Positions 23,699 through 37,104 are shown, counted from the stretch's first letter. The stretch: 64,000 bases of DNA from Daucus carota subsp. sativus (GCF_001625215.2 NC_030383.2:6894779-6958778), one strand, 5' to 3'. Notes: generated by a model not told the origin, from the letters alone. Made by a program: numbers and translations.

Positions 23699-26600
23699 TT
23701 ATACATAATTCTGTGATGCCTTATCCATGATCTTCTGACCTCCCCAATGCTCCATACGCGAGGAAGTCTCCTCCACCTGAAATTTAATCCATAGCAATCC
23801 CGTTAATCAATTGGATAGATATATAGTCATACTTAAGTTACAATTGCTTGCTTGAGATGAAACAGAACACTAACCTCCTTAGTCCAGTTAGTTTTATAGA
23901 GTACGGCGAGGAGGAGCATTGTCTGCAGGATCATTCCAATTATCATACCTCCCCATAGTCCCTACAATTGTAGCTAAGTTAGATGATCCATTACAAACAT
24001 ATCTAACATCAGGAGAAGCCAAAAACATACAGTGAGCCTAATAACTAGCAGAAGATTGATCGGAATTTTTAAGGCAGATGCAGACCTTCCTTTCTGCACT
24101 TATATTTGTAATCTGTTAATAACTTTTTGTTACCTGCACCCCTAAATTAGCTTTGTAACCAAGAAGGTATCCCAGGGGAAGCCCAAAAGCGTAGTATGAC
24201 CCCAAGTTGATGTAAGCGACAAGAGCTTGCCATCCCCCTCCGACAGCAACACCTGGGAAAAATTACAGATATTGATGAGCTATCTATTAGAATTAGCAGT
24301 GCAGAGCCCAGAAAAGAGTTTACCAGATATCACTGGCTGGACACTGTTAAGAATCATTGTCACGCCGAGAAGGTGTGCAAGTTTTGAAACAGCTTCTTGC
24401 ATCTCCCTGCTGTGCGTAAATATACTTGCTATATGGTTCTTCATTATAATAACAATCATCATGCAAAGTAGACCGATCAGAAGTGACTGAAAGACGGTGA
24501 CGTACACACTATATTTAGTTGCTCTTGGATGTCCTAACCCAAGCTCGTTGGAAACTCGAACACTATTAAATATAAGATGAAATGTAGTGAGATTAAAGGC
24601 AACATATATAATTACTACATTGTTGGTTCATATGATCATATCAACATAACATATCATACAGCTATCCTATGCGCAAGGTAAGAAATATAAAAGAAGATTA
24701 GAGCATTCATTTCCAGGCCTAATTATGCTAAATCCGTGAACCCAGTTTTGTCAAACCATTAAAAGAACGTACCTACATATGAGAATCTTGATGGATCATA
24801 TTTTTTTGAAATTTTAGAATGCATTTATGAATCTTCAGTGTATGCATATAAATTCTAGAGTCATCACACATTCACACTTCTCTATATTTATCTTGATCTA
24901 TATGGCTTTGTAATATAGACAACACGACCAGCACTAATATTATTATAAGATCAGATTTTCCATATCAAAGTCCTCCGGTAGTTGTTCCTCTAATTGTTTA
25001 GGCCCTTAATATACTGCTGTTGGTAGTGAAAAAATCTCTGTTTTACCTTATTGCAGCACTTATTGCGATAAACACCATGCCCTCCCATCCATTGATGTTT
25101 GAACTGGATTAACAGCCAAATAGACAGTTAATTAACAAGTTGTGTATATACGACATGAGTTAGATGAATGAGAAAGCAGTTCTAATGATATATGCTTGGT
25201 TTACTACATAGCCAAAAATTGACTTGAAGTCGGAAGACAGTACAGAAAATAATCTTTAGACGTTATTTAGCATTACCAAATAGTAAGTGACCCGACAGCA
25301 ATCACAGCATTATCAAGATTGCCGGTGAGAAGATTTATACTCATCATATACCACACCTCCAAGCATAACATGATGGCGGAGGAAAATGAGAGCCTAACAA
25401 ATGGCCAAATATCCTTAAAAGCAGCAGATGACAATCCAGTCCAGCCATCCTTGCACCATGTAATAATGTAAATAACTTGGGCTATTGCAGCTGTCCAACT
25501 TGTGATATCAAAGGCTATAGCTGCACCAGTTACACCCCACTTAAAAACGTAAATGAAGAGCCAGAGTAGTCCACCGTGAAAAATTAGATTTCCAAAACCA
25601 ATTAAAGCGAGCACATTAACTTTGCTTTGTGCTTGGAGAAACTTTTGGGTCGGAAAATTAATAGCCAGTGAAAATAATTGGGGAATGATTAGGATGGCGA
25701 CTTCTCCAGCAAGATCAGCAATTTCATCATGCTGTCCGCTTAGCTTTAAGATTGGGGTAGCAAAAATGTATATGGGCATTATGAAGATACAAGTTGTACT
25801 TAGGACTATCCATGACCGCTGCATATATATACCAAGCATGTGAATTCGCCCAGCACCAAAAGCCTGACCACAAAGAGTCTCTGTTGCACTTCCCATACCA
25901 AGCTGCAAAATCGTATTGATAAATTTATAATGTCCATGAGAAATACAAGAGCACCCAGAACCAAATGGCTGGTTCCAGTATTTGTTTGATCATGTTTTTG
26001 TATAACAATGAGTAATAGTTGAGTAAACATAAATCAAGTTCTCAAAGGGAAAATGTGAATCACTAATTTGATTCATCTCAAGTAGACAAGTAGTGGTGTA
26101 AGAACATCTCCTAATCACAAGCAAATAGGATCAATGACAGAAAAATAGGTCAAGTATCTCTTTGGTCACCGAAGACAGGTCCATGTGTCAATTACTTAAT
26201 TCTATAGTTTTGAGTATCAAAAGTACCACTACTCTAATAACGGATAATGATACACAGTTACTTTCCCAACTTTGCCCGACAAAAAAATAGTTGATTTTAA
26301 CGTTAGAAGCTTACATAGACGTATAACTACCCTTTTTAATACACTTTGTAGATAGTAGTCCACATCAGAGCTCTTTAATATCAATACAACCGCTATATAA
26401 GAGTCAGGTCAAAATTGGAAAAATAACGGTGTATCATTATCCATTACTAGAGTGGTACTTTTGATACCACCAAAACTATAATCAAGCAATTGATACATGA
26501 CCCTGTCTTTAGTGACACAGTGTTACTTAAGCCAAAAAAATGCACTAATTATTATATAATTTTGTAAACTGTTTTTAGAAGTCTAACTACGGAGGGAGCG

Positions 26601-27061
26601 AAGATCAGTCCGGAGCCTGATTCCGTCACTGTCACTCACACTACCATAAATTACAAGTCAATACAAATTGGCAACCATAGTTTTTGATAACGAACACATG
26701 CATGTAAACGTGCAGAACAACTATTCTCAGGGTAACAAAAGTACTTTAACATAATTATAGAAATTTGGCGTACCATAAAGCCGAATGAGAACATGTTGAT
26801 GACGCCCATAGCAATGCTAAAAGAAGAGAGCTCAAGATCTCCAACATGTCCTACAAATATATTAGTGACCGAGTTGAGGCCGAACTGACAGAGCGTTGTC
26901 ATAGCTATCGGTATCGCGATTCTCCAAAGCTTTTCTGATTCTATTGCGAACACTGATCTCCAATGCTTAAATGTTCTCGCCGGAATGTAATCTCCGTCAT
27001 CGCCTATCAGCTCATATTGGAGCTCCGCCGTGGCGCCTCTGTTTAGAAGCGGCCTCTCCAT
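23699..27061 (-). CDS. MATE efflux transporter, DETOXIFICATION 33-35 type
   Basis: Seven exons, complement(join(23699..23776, 23875..23961, 24134..24252, 24324..24562, 25047..25103, 25277..25902, 26774..27061)), 497 residues; every junction keeps phase. Twelve hydrophobic segments are expected. Signature stretches include NSVTNIFVGHVGDLELS, GMGSATETLCGQAFGAG, MQRSWIVL, NFPTQKFLQAQSK, VRVSNELGLGHPRATK and GGGWQALVAYINLGSYY. MATE proteins export or sequester metabolites (flavonoids, alkaloids, organic anions) against a proton gradient at the tonoplast or plasma membrane. The sequence recalls the Arabidopsis DTX33-35 clade, which includes the flavonoid transporter FFT. The substrate is inference. 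Intron 1 (871 bp) holds a MITE. Confidence 0.95.
26152..26528. mobile_element. Long-armed MITE in MATE intron 1
   Basis: Left and right arms of about 125 bp are inverted repeats at roughly 80% identity, sharing GGATAATGATACAC, GTATCAAAAGTACCACT and the outer GTCAC...GACAGG. The arms enclose about 110 bp of spacer. I see no clear target duplication. Related GGTCACCGAA sequence occurs at about 53730. The superfamily is uncertain; Mutator-like is a guess. Confidence 0.65.
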
Positions 27062-30000
27062 TCACTTCTCCGGTGAAGTGACACGTGTTTTTGTCCCCCG
27101 TATTTTTCGCCCAGGTTGGTAGTGTGTGTGTGTTTTGACGAGGAGCATGCATCTGTTGTGGTCGTGGCCTGACCCTCTTGGGTTGTTAGCGTTATGAATA
27201 AATAATTTTATGTTGAACTTAAATAGTTTAGTAGAAATGTTTTTGTAATATGAATAATTATGAAATTATTTACGAGTTATCTGTATTTTTAATTTTTAAA
27301 GGCTAATAACCTGACAAGTTATAAATCTACTGTTCACTAGGTAAGGCCCAATTTAAGTGCAAGTAGTATTGGGCCTCTGTGTTCTCTGCATATGTATGTG
27401 ATAAGCCTACTGGCTTATTTGTTGAAGTTAATTTCTAGCACGTAATACAGGAACTGTCAAAAAAAGTTCCGATATCCTACTGAGATAGTTGTAGATATCC
27501 TACTGAGATAGTTGTATTTGAGATGAAATGCATAATATTCATATTCAAAATAAAGTGATTGTTATTCGTATCAAAATCCACAATACGTGAATACGGATAT
27601 GAATACAGATATTTGTCCTAAAATATTTGGATATGAAATTAGTTATAATTTATTGAGATATACTCCAATACAAACCACTAATAACTTAAAAATCTAGATG
27701 CTAGTTCTAAAATATCAAAAATCTCCTTATATTTTTTAAAACATACAATATGCACCACCTAATTGGCACATCAACTTTTCAAAACTTAGTCTTTCTATCC
27801 AAATAGCATGTCAGGAGTGGAACCCCTGGACGTCACGTTACCCGTCTAAATAATTCAAAATAATTACCGCATCTCGTTTTTTAATATTTAAAATAATGTC
27901 TAAATAATTACCGCATCTCGTTGTAACATCTTTTTCTCGAGAAAATCAATCATAACAGTATCTAACAAAAAATCAGTTTTCTTCTTTAATTTCGTAGGTT
28001 TTATAGCTCGGTTGACTAGCCGAAGTTATTCACATTGCGGCGATTAAATCATAACCATTGATTTGATTCAAAGCATGTGGGAACTACAGGAGGAGCAGGC
28101 TTCTCTTTTTCTACGTTAAGATTCTTTTGAGTTTTGTAACGCAACAAAGTTGTGGCGTTGAAACTGTGCTTGGGTTTTCCACGCTTCATAGTTGCGTTTT
28201 AGGGAAAATCCAACAGGTCTAAACGTCCAAATTTGAGTCAATTTCGGCCTAAATCTTTCCAACATTGGTCTAAATTTTGGTCCAAATTTAGACCGGTGAA
28301 TTTAGACCGGCACTATTCACCGGCCTAAATCTTTTTATTAATATAATAATAACTTTTTATCTTTTGTATATTTAGTTAATTAAATGATTGTATGTTAATA
28401 TAATTATTAAATAGTTATAAATTATGTTTAATATATTTTACTTAAATAATTATATATATATATTAATGATGAAATATAATAAAATTAAACACTATTAAAA
28501 TAATTGAATTTAACAATACATTAAATATAAGATAAAGATTACATTCGGGATGAAGATTACATTCGATAACGATGAAAATGCTCGATTTCAACAATTTCTT
28601 CGACGATATTGAAAAATAAAAAATAAAGAAGCTCTTTGCACATAGAGATGCATTCATTGAGCATTTGTGGGAATAATATATTAATTCGAAGTAGTATTGA
28701 ATCTTTGTAATTTTTATTTTAGTTTATTAAATAAAATGTTAAGTTTTTTTTCTATTTTCTTTTTGTTTAAATGTACTTTTTTCTAATTTAATGAATTTAT
28801 TAAGTTTACTATTAATATGAAATTTTATATTATTGTTAAAAGATTAAAATAATAATATAAAGATAGTTAGAAGAATAAAATATTGATATATGAATTTGAA
28901 CCAAAACTTAGGCCAGACTGTTGGAATGAAAAGATGATTCGGTCTAAATTTGGATCAAAATTTAGGTCAAAAACTGGTTCCATTGTTGGAGATGGTCTCA
29001 GGGCTATTCTTAAACATGTATTTTACTTAATTAAATTTATTTGAAACACCGATTACTTTTGTTTTATTTAAGTGAACAAATATCTTTTTATTTTATTAGA
29101 TGCCTAATTTTAAAATTATAAAGTTTATCCTAATATTAAAATTCATTTCTAAAAATATATTATAGTAGCAATAAATAGTTTTTTTTATAATAATAGTGTT
29201 TATAAAATGCCTTCTAAAAAAGACTATTATAACAAAAATCTTGATGGAGAGAGGTTGGAGCAGAATAAAATATAAACAAATAAATTTTAATTCTAGATAA
29301 TTTATTGAAGATATCAAAAAATTTAATCTTTAATACAATAAAAGTTGAAATATCCTTTTGAAAAAGTTAATTTCTCTTGTTCTTTTTTATTATGGATAGC
29401 TTTTCTTCTTTTTATTGCTTCTTTTTTTTTTTTAATAAAAACCACACTTTTTAAAATATTCAAACACTTTCCTCACTTATAAATTATGAGTAATCGTTTT
29501 ATACTTATAACATAATCTATTTTTCTATCTTAAACTATACATATTTTATTTAAATTTAGCCGAATGATCCCTTGACCTGAAATGGTTTTCAATTTTATCA
29601 TGCAAATGATAACAAGTTGACAACTAAATATCGGTTCATAAATTTTGGGAAAGTGAGAAAAGTGCTAGAAAAATATGAGCAGTTAAACATTACTACTACT
29701 GTAATGCCTAACCAACAACTTCGGGAATTTATGTGTTGCACAAGTCTTTTCCTCTGTACGCAACCAATCTGCCACTAAAACGCAAATCCTCTCATTTATC
29801 ATCCCCTTACCTTATGTATCTCGAGATTTCCAATTTATTATTCTAAACTTTTTGCAGATTTAACTTTATGATGTGTCTCTTCATTACATTTCAAATATCA
29901 GATTGAAAAACATACGCTACATTTAGCTGGTGCGAAAAATGTGCCATATGTTCTTGTAATTCACGTACTACTCATGCTGTGTCTCTATCATCGCGTCTTT

Positions 30001-30530
30001 TACAATCTACCGTATACAAGGGATTCTGGATCACAGGATCACTGATTTTTTATTTTTAATTTGCATAAAAATTTGCATTTCTGCTCAATCTAGAAATAGT
30101 TTTTTTTTTCTGAATTTTTTTTACAAAGTTTAAAAGCAAGGAATCACCATGAATTTAATTAATTATGACACCTCATAAATCACAATGTAATGATCCAAAT
30201 ATCCAACAGAACATACACCCCACCATCTTTAAATAAAAGAGCACCCACATTTAAGTAAATAGATTCTCTTACACAATTCAAACAAAGATATGATCCAACG
30301 GCGATGAAGCAGCCAAGTCATCATGCAAAGCTAACCTAAACCTCAGAAAACAATCGCACAAAAGCAACCACAACTACACCTCCAACTACTAGCTAGTTTA
30401 GCTATGTGCCAGTTGGAAACCGGTAACTCTTTCTCTTGATATAATCACATTCCAAACACAGCCTTACATTGTTTCAACTCAAATTACTCTTTCCCTTTCT
30501 CACACAATTATAGATACAGATACACACAAA
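27062..30530. other. Intergenic region between MATE and SCL8
   Basis: The MATE promoter lies at the left and the SCL8 promoter and 5' UTR at the right; the two genes diverge. A MITE with CTAAATTTGGACC ends occupies about 28258-28992. No other gene is supported. The open frames at 28463-28657 and 29096-29317 are AT-rich noise. Confidence 0.5.
28258..28992. mobile_element. AT-rich MITE, possibly PIF/Harbinger-like
   Basis: The left end CCAACATTGGTCTAAATTTTGGTCC... is inverted at the right (CCAACAATGG...CCTAAATTTTGATCC on the other strand), and both run into AAATTTAGACCG. The extreme right end carries the GGAGATGGTCTC-type motif frequent at plant MITE ends. It is about 735 bp, with an AT-rich non-coding interior. 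Confidence 0.5.
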
Positions 30531-32285
30531 ATGTCCTCCGGTAGGTATCCGGATTTTTATAATTCCGGCGGGCTTAACGGGAGGTCTGTTATGAATATTA
30601 ACAACTCTCAAGGTCCGTACCGGCCATATCTCGCCGGAATTACACCCGATCAGGCTTCTCTTCTTCAACGGCGCTCCGATTTAATCGGGAAGCGTTCTCT
30701 CGCGGATTTTCAGCAGCAATTTCAGCATCAGCAACAGCAACAGCTCGGAGTTTATCTACGGGACGTGAAGCAGAGAGTGAATTATCAACAGCATGCGTCG
30801 CCAATTTCGACGCTCTCGCCGCCGGTTGATTTTTCCGGTAACTCTCTTTCCCCTGAACTCTCTGCCATTTCTTCGTCTTCGATATATGGATTACCGGTTT
30901 TGCAACAACTCCGGCGACCTGCCGGCGTTCCGATAATTTCGGACGTGGTCGTGAAAACCGAGGAGAACAAGATGATGAGTCGGTTACAGGAGCTTGAGAA
31001 CGAGTTGTTGACCGACGAGGAAGATCAAAATGGCGTCGTTTCGATTCTATCAAACAGCGAGTGGTCCGAGACGATCCAGAATCTCATCGGGTCGGGTCAT
31101 AAACCTTACATCTCGCCTTCACCTACATCATCAGCTTCTTCCTGTTCATCTTCCTCGATATCTCCGCCTGTTTGCGCCAAACAGTCCTTAATTGAAGCCG
31201 CATCAGCCATCTCGGACGCAAAGAACGACGTCGCTTTAGACACGCTCACGCGCCTGATCAAACTCGGCAACACTAAAGGGACCTCGGAACAGAGACTAGT
31301 TGCCTACCTCGCTCAAGCGCTGATGTCGCGCGTGCAGTCCACTCAGTCTCCAACTGATTTATATTCCAAGGACCATATGCTATCAACTCAAATGCTTTAC
31401 GAAATGTCGCCGTGTTTCAAACTCGGCTTCATGGCGGCTAATCTAGCGATACTCGAAGAAATCGGATCGGATGCTAACGCCGTTAAGCTCCACGTCGTTG
31501 ATTTTGATATCGGACAGGGGCGACAGTACGTACACTTGCTACACACGCTAGCTGCAAAAATAAAGAACGAGAATAAATTAATCTCGTTGAAGATAACGGC
31601 GTTAGTTGATCATAGCGATTTGTCATCGCAATTGACGATCGTTAGAGATAATCTCAATGCGGTTGCGAGCAGAGCTGGTGTGAATTTTACGTTTAATGCC
31701 ATGAGTTCGAATGCGATCAAATTGACATCTGATGCAATTGGGGTCCAAAGCGACGACGTTTTGGTTGTAAATCTCGCATTCAAGTTGTTTAAGCTCCCTG
31801 ATGAGAGTGTGACAACGGATAATTTGAGAGACGGATTGCTCCACAGTGTTAAAGCGTTGTCACCAAAGGTGGTAACGGTTGTTGAGCAGGATATGAACTG
31901 CAACACGGCGTCGTTTTTGCCGCGCGTGAATGAGGTTTTGAAATATTATGGCGCGTTGTTTGACTCACTCGACGCTACGTTGAGTAGGGATAATGTGGAT
32001 CGAATGAGGATAGAGGAAGGGCTGAGTCGGAAGATGTGTAACTCGGTTGCGTGTGAGGGGAGAGACCGGGTCGAGAGATGCGAGGTGTTCGGCAAGTGGA
32101 GGGCCCGGATGGGAATGGCTGGGTTTGAGGCGAAGAAGATGAGTCAAAAACTAATTGACTCACTCCGTGTGAAGGTTAACTCGGGGACACGTGGTAATCC
32201 GGGATTCACAGTTAATGAAGAAGCTGGCGGAGTTGGTTTTGGGTGGATGGGACGCTCGCTCACTGTCGCGTCGGCTTGGAGATGA
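30531..32285 (+). CDS. SCL8: GRAS transcription regulator, Scarecrow-like 8
   Basis: Single exon, 584 residues. The N-terminal 200 residues are disordered and carry Gln (QQQFQHQQQQQ), Ser and Pro runs; the GRAS domain fills about 215-584. Visible blocks are LHRI-like SLIEAASAISDAKND, the VHIID variant LHVVDFDIGQGRQY, PFYRE-like FLPRVNEVLKYYGALFDSL, RVER, and the SAW block ending GWMGRSLTVASAWR. LHRII is leucine-poor, as in SCL8. GRAS proteins act in the nucleus with other transcription factors and have no DNA-binding domain of their own. The N-terminal opening (SSGRYPDFYNSGG) and the conserved gene position support SCL8. Intact. Confidence 0.93.
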   Translation: MSSGRYPDFYNSGGLNGRSVMNINNSQGPYRPYLAGITPDQASLLQRRSDLIGKRSLADFQQQFQHQQQQQLGVYLRDVKQRVNYQQHASPISTLSPPVDFSGNSLSPELSAISSSSIYGLPVLQQLRRPAGVPIISDVVVKTEENKMMSRLQELENELLTDEEDQNGVVSILSNSEWSETIQNLIGSGHKPYISPSPTSSASSCSSSSISPPVCAKQSLIEAASAISDAKNDVALDTLTRLIKLGNTKGTSEQRLVAYLAQALMSRVQSTQSPTDLYSKDHMLSTQMLYEMSPCFKLGFMAANLAILEEIGSDANAVKLHVVDFDIGQGRQYVHLLHTLAAKIKNENKLISLKITALVDHSDLSSQLTIVRDNLNAVASRAGVNFTFNAMSSNAIKLTSDAIGVQSDDVLVVNLAFKLFKLPDESVTTDNLRDGLLHSVKALSPKVVTVVEQDMNCNTASFLPRVNEVLKYYGALFDSLDATLSRDNVDRMRIEEGLSRKMCNSVACEGRDRVERCEVFGKWRARMGMAGFEAKKMSQKLIDSLRVKVNSGTRGNPGFTVNEEAGGVGFGWMGRSLTVASAWR

Positions 32286-32650
32286 ATAAATAAATTTTCT
32301 AATTTGGAAAATAAATAACAATTATTTTTTTTGGGTAATTTTGTTAGGTGAAGTAATGGGAAATGAACAGATATGTTAAAGTTTCTGTGTGTAGCTATAA
32401 TATTTAGTAACGAACGGAAATGAATATGCCTCCACCAAACGGATGACCAAACAAAGGCGTGTTTGGATGGGAGACAAATATCGTGTATGTATGTGTAAAG
32501 ATTGTGGGCTATATAAAATTTATATTAGCTGGTAAAAATGTGGTTGGCGTGGCTAAATTCTATGGTTGCTTTTAGATTTATGCACTTTCCTCATGGTACA
32601 GTCGTGAAGGATTCTAGTATTTGTTTTATTTGTGTTTCTTTGCTCTTGCT

Positions 32651-33382
32651 TAGGGCTGTAAAATATCCGGGTGATCCCGGGTACCCTTCTACTCAAGTAT
32701 TGGATCATATTATTTTTAGCTTGTCCAGATTTGGGTCCGGGATCGTTTTATTCGAATATAAACCGATCCCGGGTATTTGAGATTCGGATCTGAACCGGAT
32801 ATGATCAAGTATCATATTTTCTATTTTCTAACCGGGTAGTTTATGATCCATCGAATATGAGCCGGATATGATCCAATTACACTAAATATCATTATTATTT
32901 CAGTTGTTCAAATAATTATCGTAAACATAATATTATAAAGAATACTAATTTTAAATTAAAACTTATAGTTATATATTGGTATATATCATTTATTAAATAT
33001 ATATGAAGATAATAAGCATTATCACATTAAATAAATCATATTTTATGAAGATATAAATTTAAATAAGATATTAAAATTTTATAAAATGATGACTATTTAC
33101 TTGCAAATATTATGGTGTTAAAATATAATATGTATATGAGCTTGAATTGAATATGAACCGTGGATCATATTCGGTTATTCGGGTAGGATCATATTATGAA
33201 AAATTATATGAGACCGAATCTGAGCGGGTATATGTGTGCTCGTATCCGGGATCATATATTATACGGGCTTAATTTTTCCGCCAGATTTGGATCGTTTTCA
33301 AAACGGATATGAAACATGTATCATATTTTCGAGCCGGATATGAGCCGAGACACCGGATAGTCCGTATCGATTTACAACCCTA
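32651..33382. mobile_element. Non-autonomous hAT element
   Basis: Flanked by an exact 8-bp duplication, CTCTTGCT (32643-32650 and 33383-33390), the hallmark of hAT. The ends are TAGGGCTGTAAAATATCCGG and, from the right, TAGGGTTGTAAATCGATACG. GGATATGA / GATCATAT / ATCCGGG motifs recur in both orientations near both ends, like subterminal transposase-binding repeats. It is 732 bp with no transposase. It begins 366 bp after the SCL8 stop. Confidence 0.85.
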
Positions 33383-34581
33383 CTCTTGCTCCTCTGTGAT
33401 TATTGTTCGTTAATTTGTATTACTTGACTGCGTGTAGTTTAGTAAATTATGTTCATTATGACATTAATCAACATACATGAATATGAAAATTGCTGGAAGG
33501 GTCGATAGTAACAAAACTAGGTGCATGTTTGGTCGAGAGCACTTCTCGTTTTTTTTTTTTATATTAAAAACCAACTTTCATTTTTCTTAATTCGTTTGTG
33601 TAAAATTTAGAAATACTTAAAAAATTGAGAATGCTATTTATCGTTTCATGACTTCTGCTTCTTTTCTAAACAGTTTAATCACTTATAAATTTTAATTTAT
33701 TTCTCACTTTTAATTTATTTCTGAAACACTTTTTTAAGTTTAACTAAACAGTCGTATATCTAAATAATTGAACTACCAGATCTCATAAAAAATGTTTATG
33801 AGACTGCTGAAAATTAAAATAAATATGAACTGATATAATTTCATTTTTTAGAAAATGAAATATCAGTGATTCAAGTGATGAGAGTTTACGTGCGCGGATA
33901 GTGAGGAGAATATTTTTTAAAAATTGCTGAATAATAATTTTATAAATATTTCATATTTTCATTATTGTACAGTTTTGTGATAATATACTAATATTTTCAA
34001 CATTTTTAAGCAAAAACGTGTTATTCATAAAGTTAAAACATGTTCTCTGGATTATCGACAATTGATCGAGTTAACGTGTTCTATTATCAAGAACGAAAAG
34101 CTGGATGTCTGTCCACGATCCTAAAATATGATACCTAAAACATTATAGAAAATTCGTTTAATATGTATCAATTTTGTTTTTCATATAATTTGAAGTAAAA
34201 AATATACTTTCATATATTATTTATAAAAATATTTAGTTCTATAGAAAAATTATGATGTTAAATTTTTATTTAAGAATTTTTTTGATAAATAATATAATAA
34301 AATATATCTTTTTATATGTCAAATTACTCTGGGAAGTGGGGCTACATATCTTTGAAGACAGATACTTTATGATCAACCACAGAAAACCGGATGTCTCTCA
34401 AGCTTTGGGCGCACGTGCGGCCGTGTGGATGTCAAAAATAAGGATCCATGTATTTATTGTATCTGTACCAAACTGTACAGGCAAGCTGGGCTGGAGACTC
34501 GGGGATAAACTTTCCATTCATGCAACTCTGATAATTCTGTTCAGTGTACTTAACTAAACTTTGGGAGCCTAATAAAACAAA

Positions 34582-35253
34582 GAGTTAATTACAGTTTGTA
34601 ACCCCTAGGATTGCTCCAAACGCACTTAAGATCCTGAACTATCAAACGTTACATAATGCACCCTGAACTTTACATTCTTGTGCAAGTTGTAACCCATAGT
34701 CACTATTCCGTCCAAATATGCCGTTAACTTTAACTGTTTGAGAGGTAAGAGTGTGTATATTAGTTTCTAACAGCTACTTTACCTCTTGTGACCCCTCAAA
34801 AATTATGTATTATATTTTGAAATTATTTCTGAACACACACAACGATGTAAAAAATTTAAAATAAGTTTTAAAATATGTATCTAGATTTAGAATCTGAAAA
34901 TTTATTATTATTTTTACATAAACGATGTAACTTATTTTAAAATTTTAAAATAAATACATATTTTAAAAATTATTTTAATATTTTGTACATCGTTGTGTGT
35001 GTACAGAAATAATTTCAAAATATAATACATAAACTTTGAGGAGTCACAGGGAGTAATGTAGCTGTTAGAAACTAATATACACATTGTTACCTCTCAAACA
35101 GTTAAAATTAACGGCATATTTGGACGGAATAGTGACTATGGGTTACAACTTGCACGGGAATGTAAAGTTCAGGGTGCATTATGTCACGTTTGATAGTTCA
35201 GGATCTTAAGTGCGTTTGGAGCAATCCTAGGGGTTACAAACTGCAATTAACTC
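34582..35253. mobile_element. Mutator-like fold-back MITE with long arms
   Basis: An exact 9-bp duplication, TAAAACAAA, lies at 34573-34581 and 35254-35262. The element starts GAGTTAATTACAGTTTG and its arms of roughly 270 bp are inverted repeats at about 90% or better, e.g. GTTACAAACTG / CAGTTTGTAAC and GTGACTATGGGTTACAACTTG. The central loop is short and AT-rich. It is 672 bp, with no coding content. Confidence 0.88.
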
Positions 35254-35999
35254 TAAAACAAATTATAAGTTGATACTATAACATAGAGGTGTTTGACCGG
35301 GTTTAAAAACTCGGTTTCAGAAGTATTTATAAAAAAATGAGTATACAAACTTTTGTTTCATAATTTCTTACTTGTTTCGCAAATACTCTACTTATTTATA
35401 TTAAACAAAAAACATCTATTTTAAATTCATAAAACCCAGCTATAAGAGAGTGCAAAGTGCAAATAGTCCCACCGAAAAGGGCCATCAAATTTTTAGGGCT
35501 CCCATATATATCTGGGCCCATTTATAAATATATACAATCTATCACCTAAAACTAAAAATAAGTCTCATACCAAAACTCTCGGTATTCCAAACTCACGCTT
35601 TTTTTATGGAGAGCACATCTTCTCAGTGTACACTGTATCAAATTCTATACTATCTTTATGGGATCAAATTTATTTATATAGCACAGGACCCCTGAAATAT
35701 TTAAGAGTCTTAAATTCATCCAAACGATCCTTAATTTTCTTAGAAATATTAGTTGCAGACATGTTTTTATGCAATATAAAAAAACAAAATAAGTTATAGC
35801 TAGGATTTAAAATAAATTAGAATCAAAATATTTATGATAATTTATTTGTAAGGATTTAGTGAATTAGCTAAAGTTATAGAATCGGCTGGATGAACTGCTA
35901 GGTGATTCTTTGAACAAAATACGATATTAAAATATATAGACAGGAGAAAACATATCACAAATATTATAATTTAAGCATAGAGATACAAGGGATTTTCTC

Positions 36000-36166
36000 T
36001 GTGTGCCCAAGGGCACACAATAGTCCCTAACTCCAATAAAAATAGCTCATTTTGATTGGTGGATGAGTAATAAATGATAATGCCCTCTGCATTCACATCA
36101 CCTCCACCAATCAGAATAGGCCATTTTTATAGAATTTAGTGATTATTGTGTGCCCCTGGGCACACA
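36000..36166. mobile_element. Small MITE with TGTGTGCCC ends
   Basis: The ends TGTGTGCCCAAGGGCACAC and GTGTGCCCCTGGGCACACA are themselves small palindromes and also pair with each other. The pairing continues inward through AATAAAAATAG and TTGATTGGTGGA. It is 167 bp, with no clear target duplication. Confidence 0.6.
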
Positions 36167-37104
36167 TTAGAAAGACCGCAGATACAAATACAATATTAAT
36201 CACTCTTTTAAATGGAACTGCTATGCAGACCGTGGACTGTATTACTGTAATAAAATGAGTTTTGTGGTAAAGGAATAAAGGTCGCACAAAACCGACAAGT
36301 TTCCAGCAAACTACTCTATCCCTCTCCGCGTTTCTTTGTGTGCAAATGTTACATATATAAAAAAAAAAATAGTAAATATGATTTAATAATTTTATCATTA
36401 TAACTAAAATTATATTAATCATTGAGATATATAGTTCAAGTGTTCATCTAATTTACTAGAAATATAATTATTTGTATGATAATTTTTGAAATTTATACGA
36501 GTTAATGATAGTTCAATATTTAATATAACATAAAAGTCGAAAAATGATAAATATTACAGATCATTCCCTTTTGATGAATAAAATTATTAAGATGACGGTG
36601 GAAATATCGCTGCATACAACTGTCGGCCATATCAAATAACAAATCTTATGGTATCTTAGTGGTTTTTAGTATTGTGTCTTGTGATAATATGTTGGAGGGA
36701 AGTATGCATGATCTGCCGGATCGAATTGTTAGAGTTGAAATGTATGCTATTCTGCATGACTGTTGTTAGGAAGATGTTAGATGTTATTTAACTACTGTTT
36801 TATGCTTACACGAAGACTCCAAATTTTGTGTTGAACTAATTTATTCTCTGTGTGCTTTGGTACAGGCAAGTCCAGGGGGGTCATATACCGATTGACGAGG
36901 TCTGTATTAGCTTGAGCATCTCCAACGGCCATTTGATATTCGTAAATAAAATATAAAATATTAGATTTTAGTAAATTAATATAAATTTTAAGAGTCTCTA
37001 ACTCTAATAATAATTTTAACACTCAGTCTTAAATTTATATTTTATTCTAGTTTAGACTTATATATAACGATAATTAAAATATAATGGTATGAAATGGAAA
37101 ATAC

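Noticed and set aside
36912-37030. GAGCATCTCCAACGG motif typical of MITE starts
   Set aside because: No matching inverted end could be found nearby.
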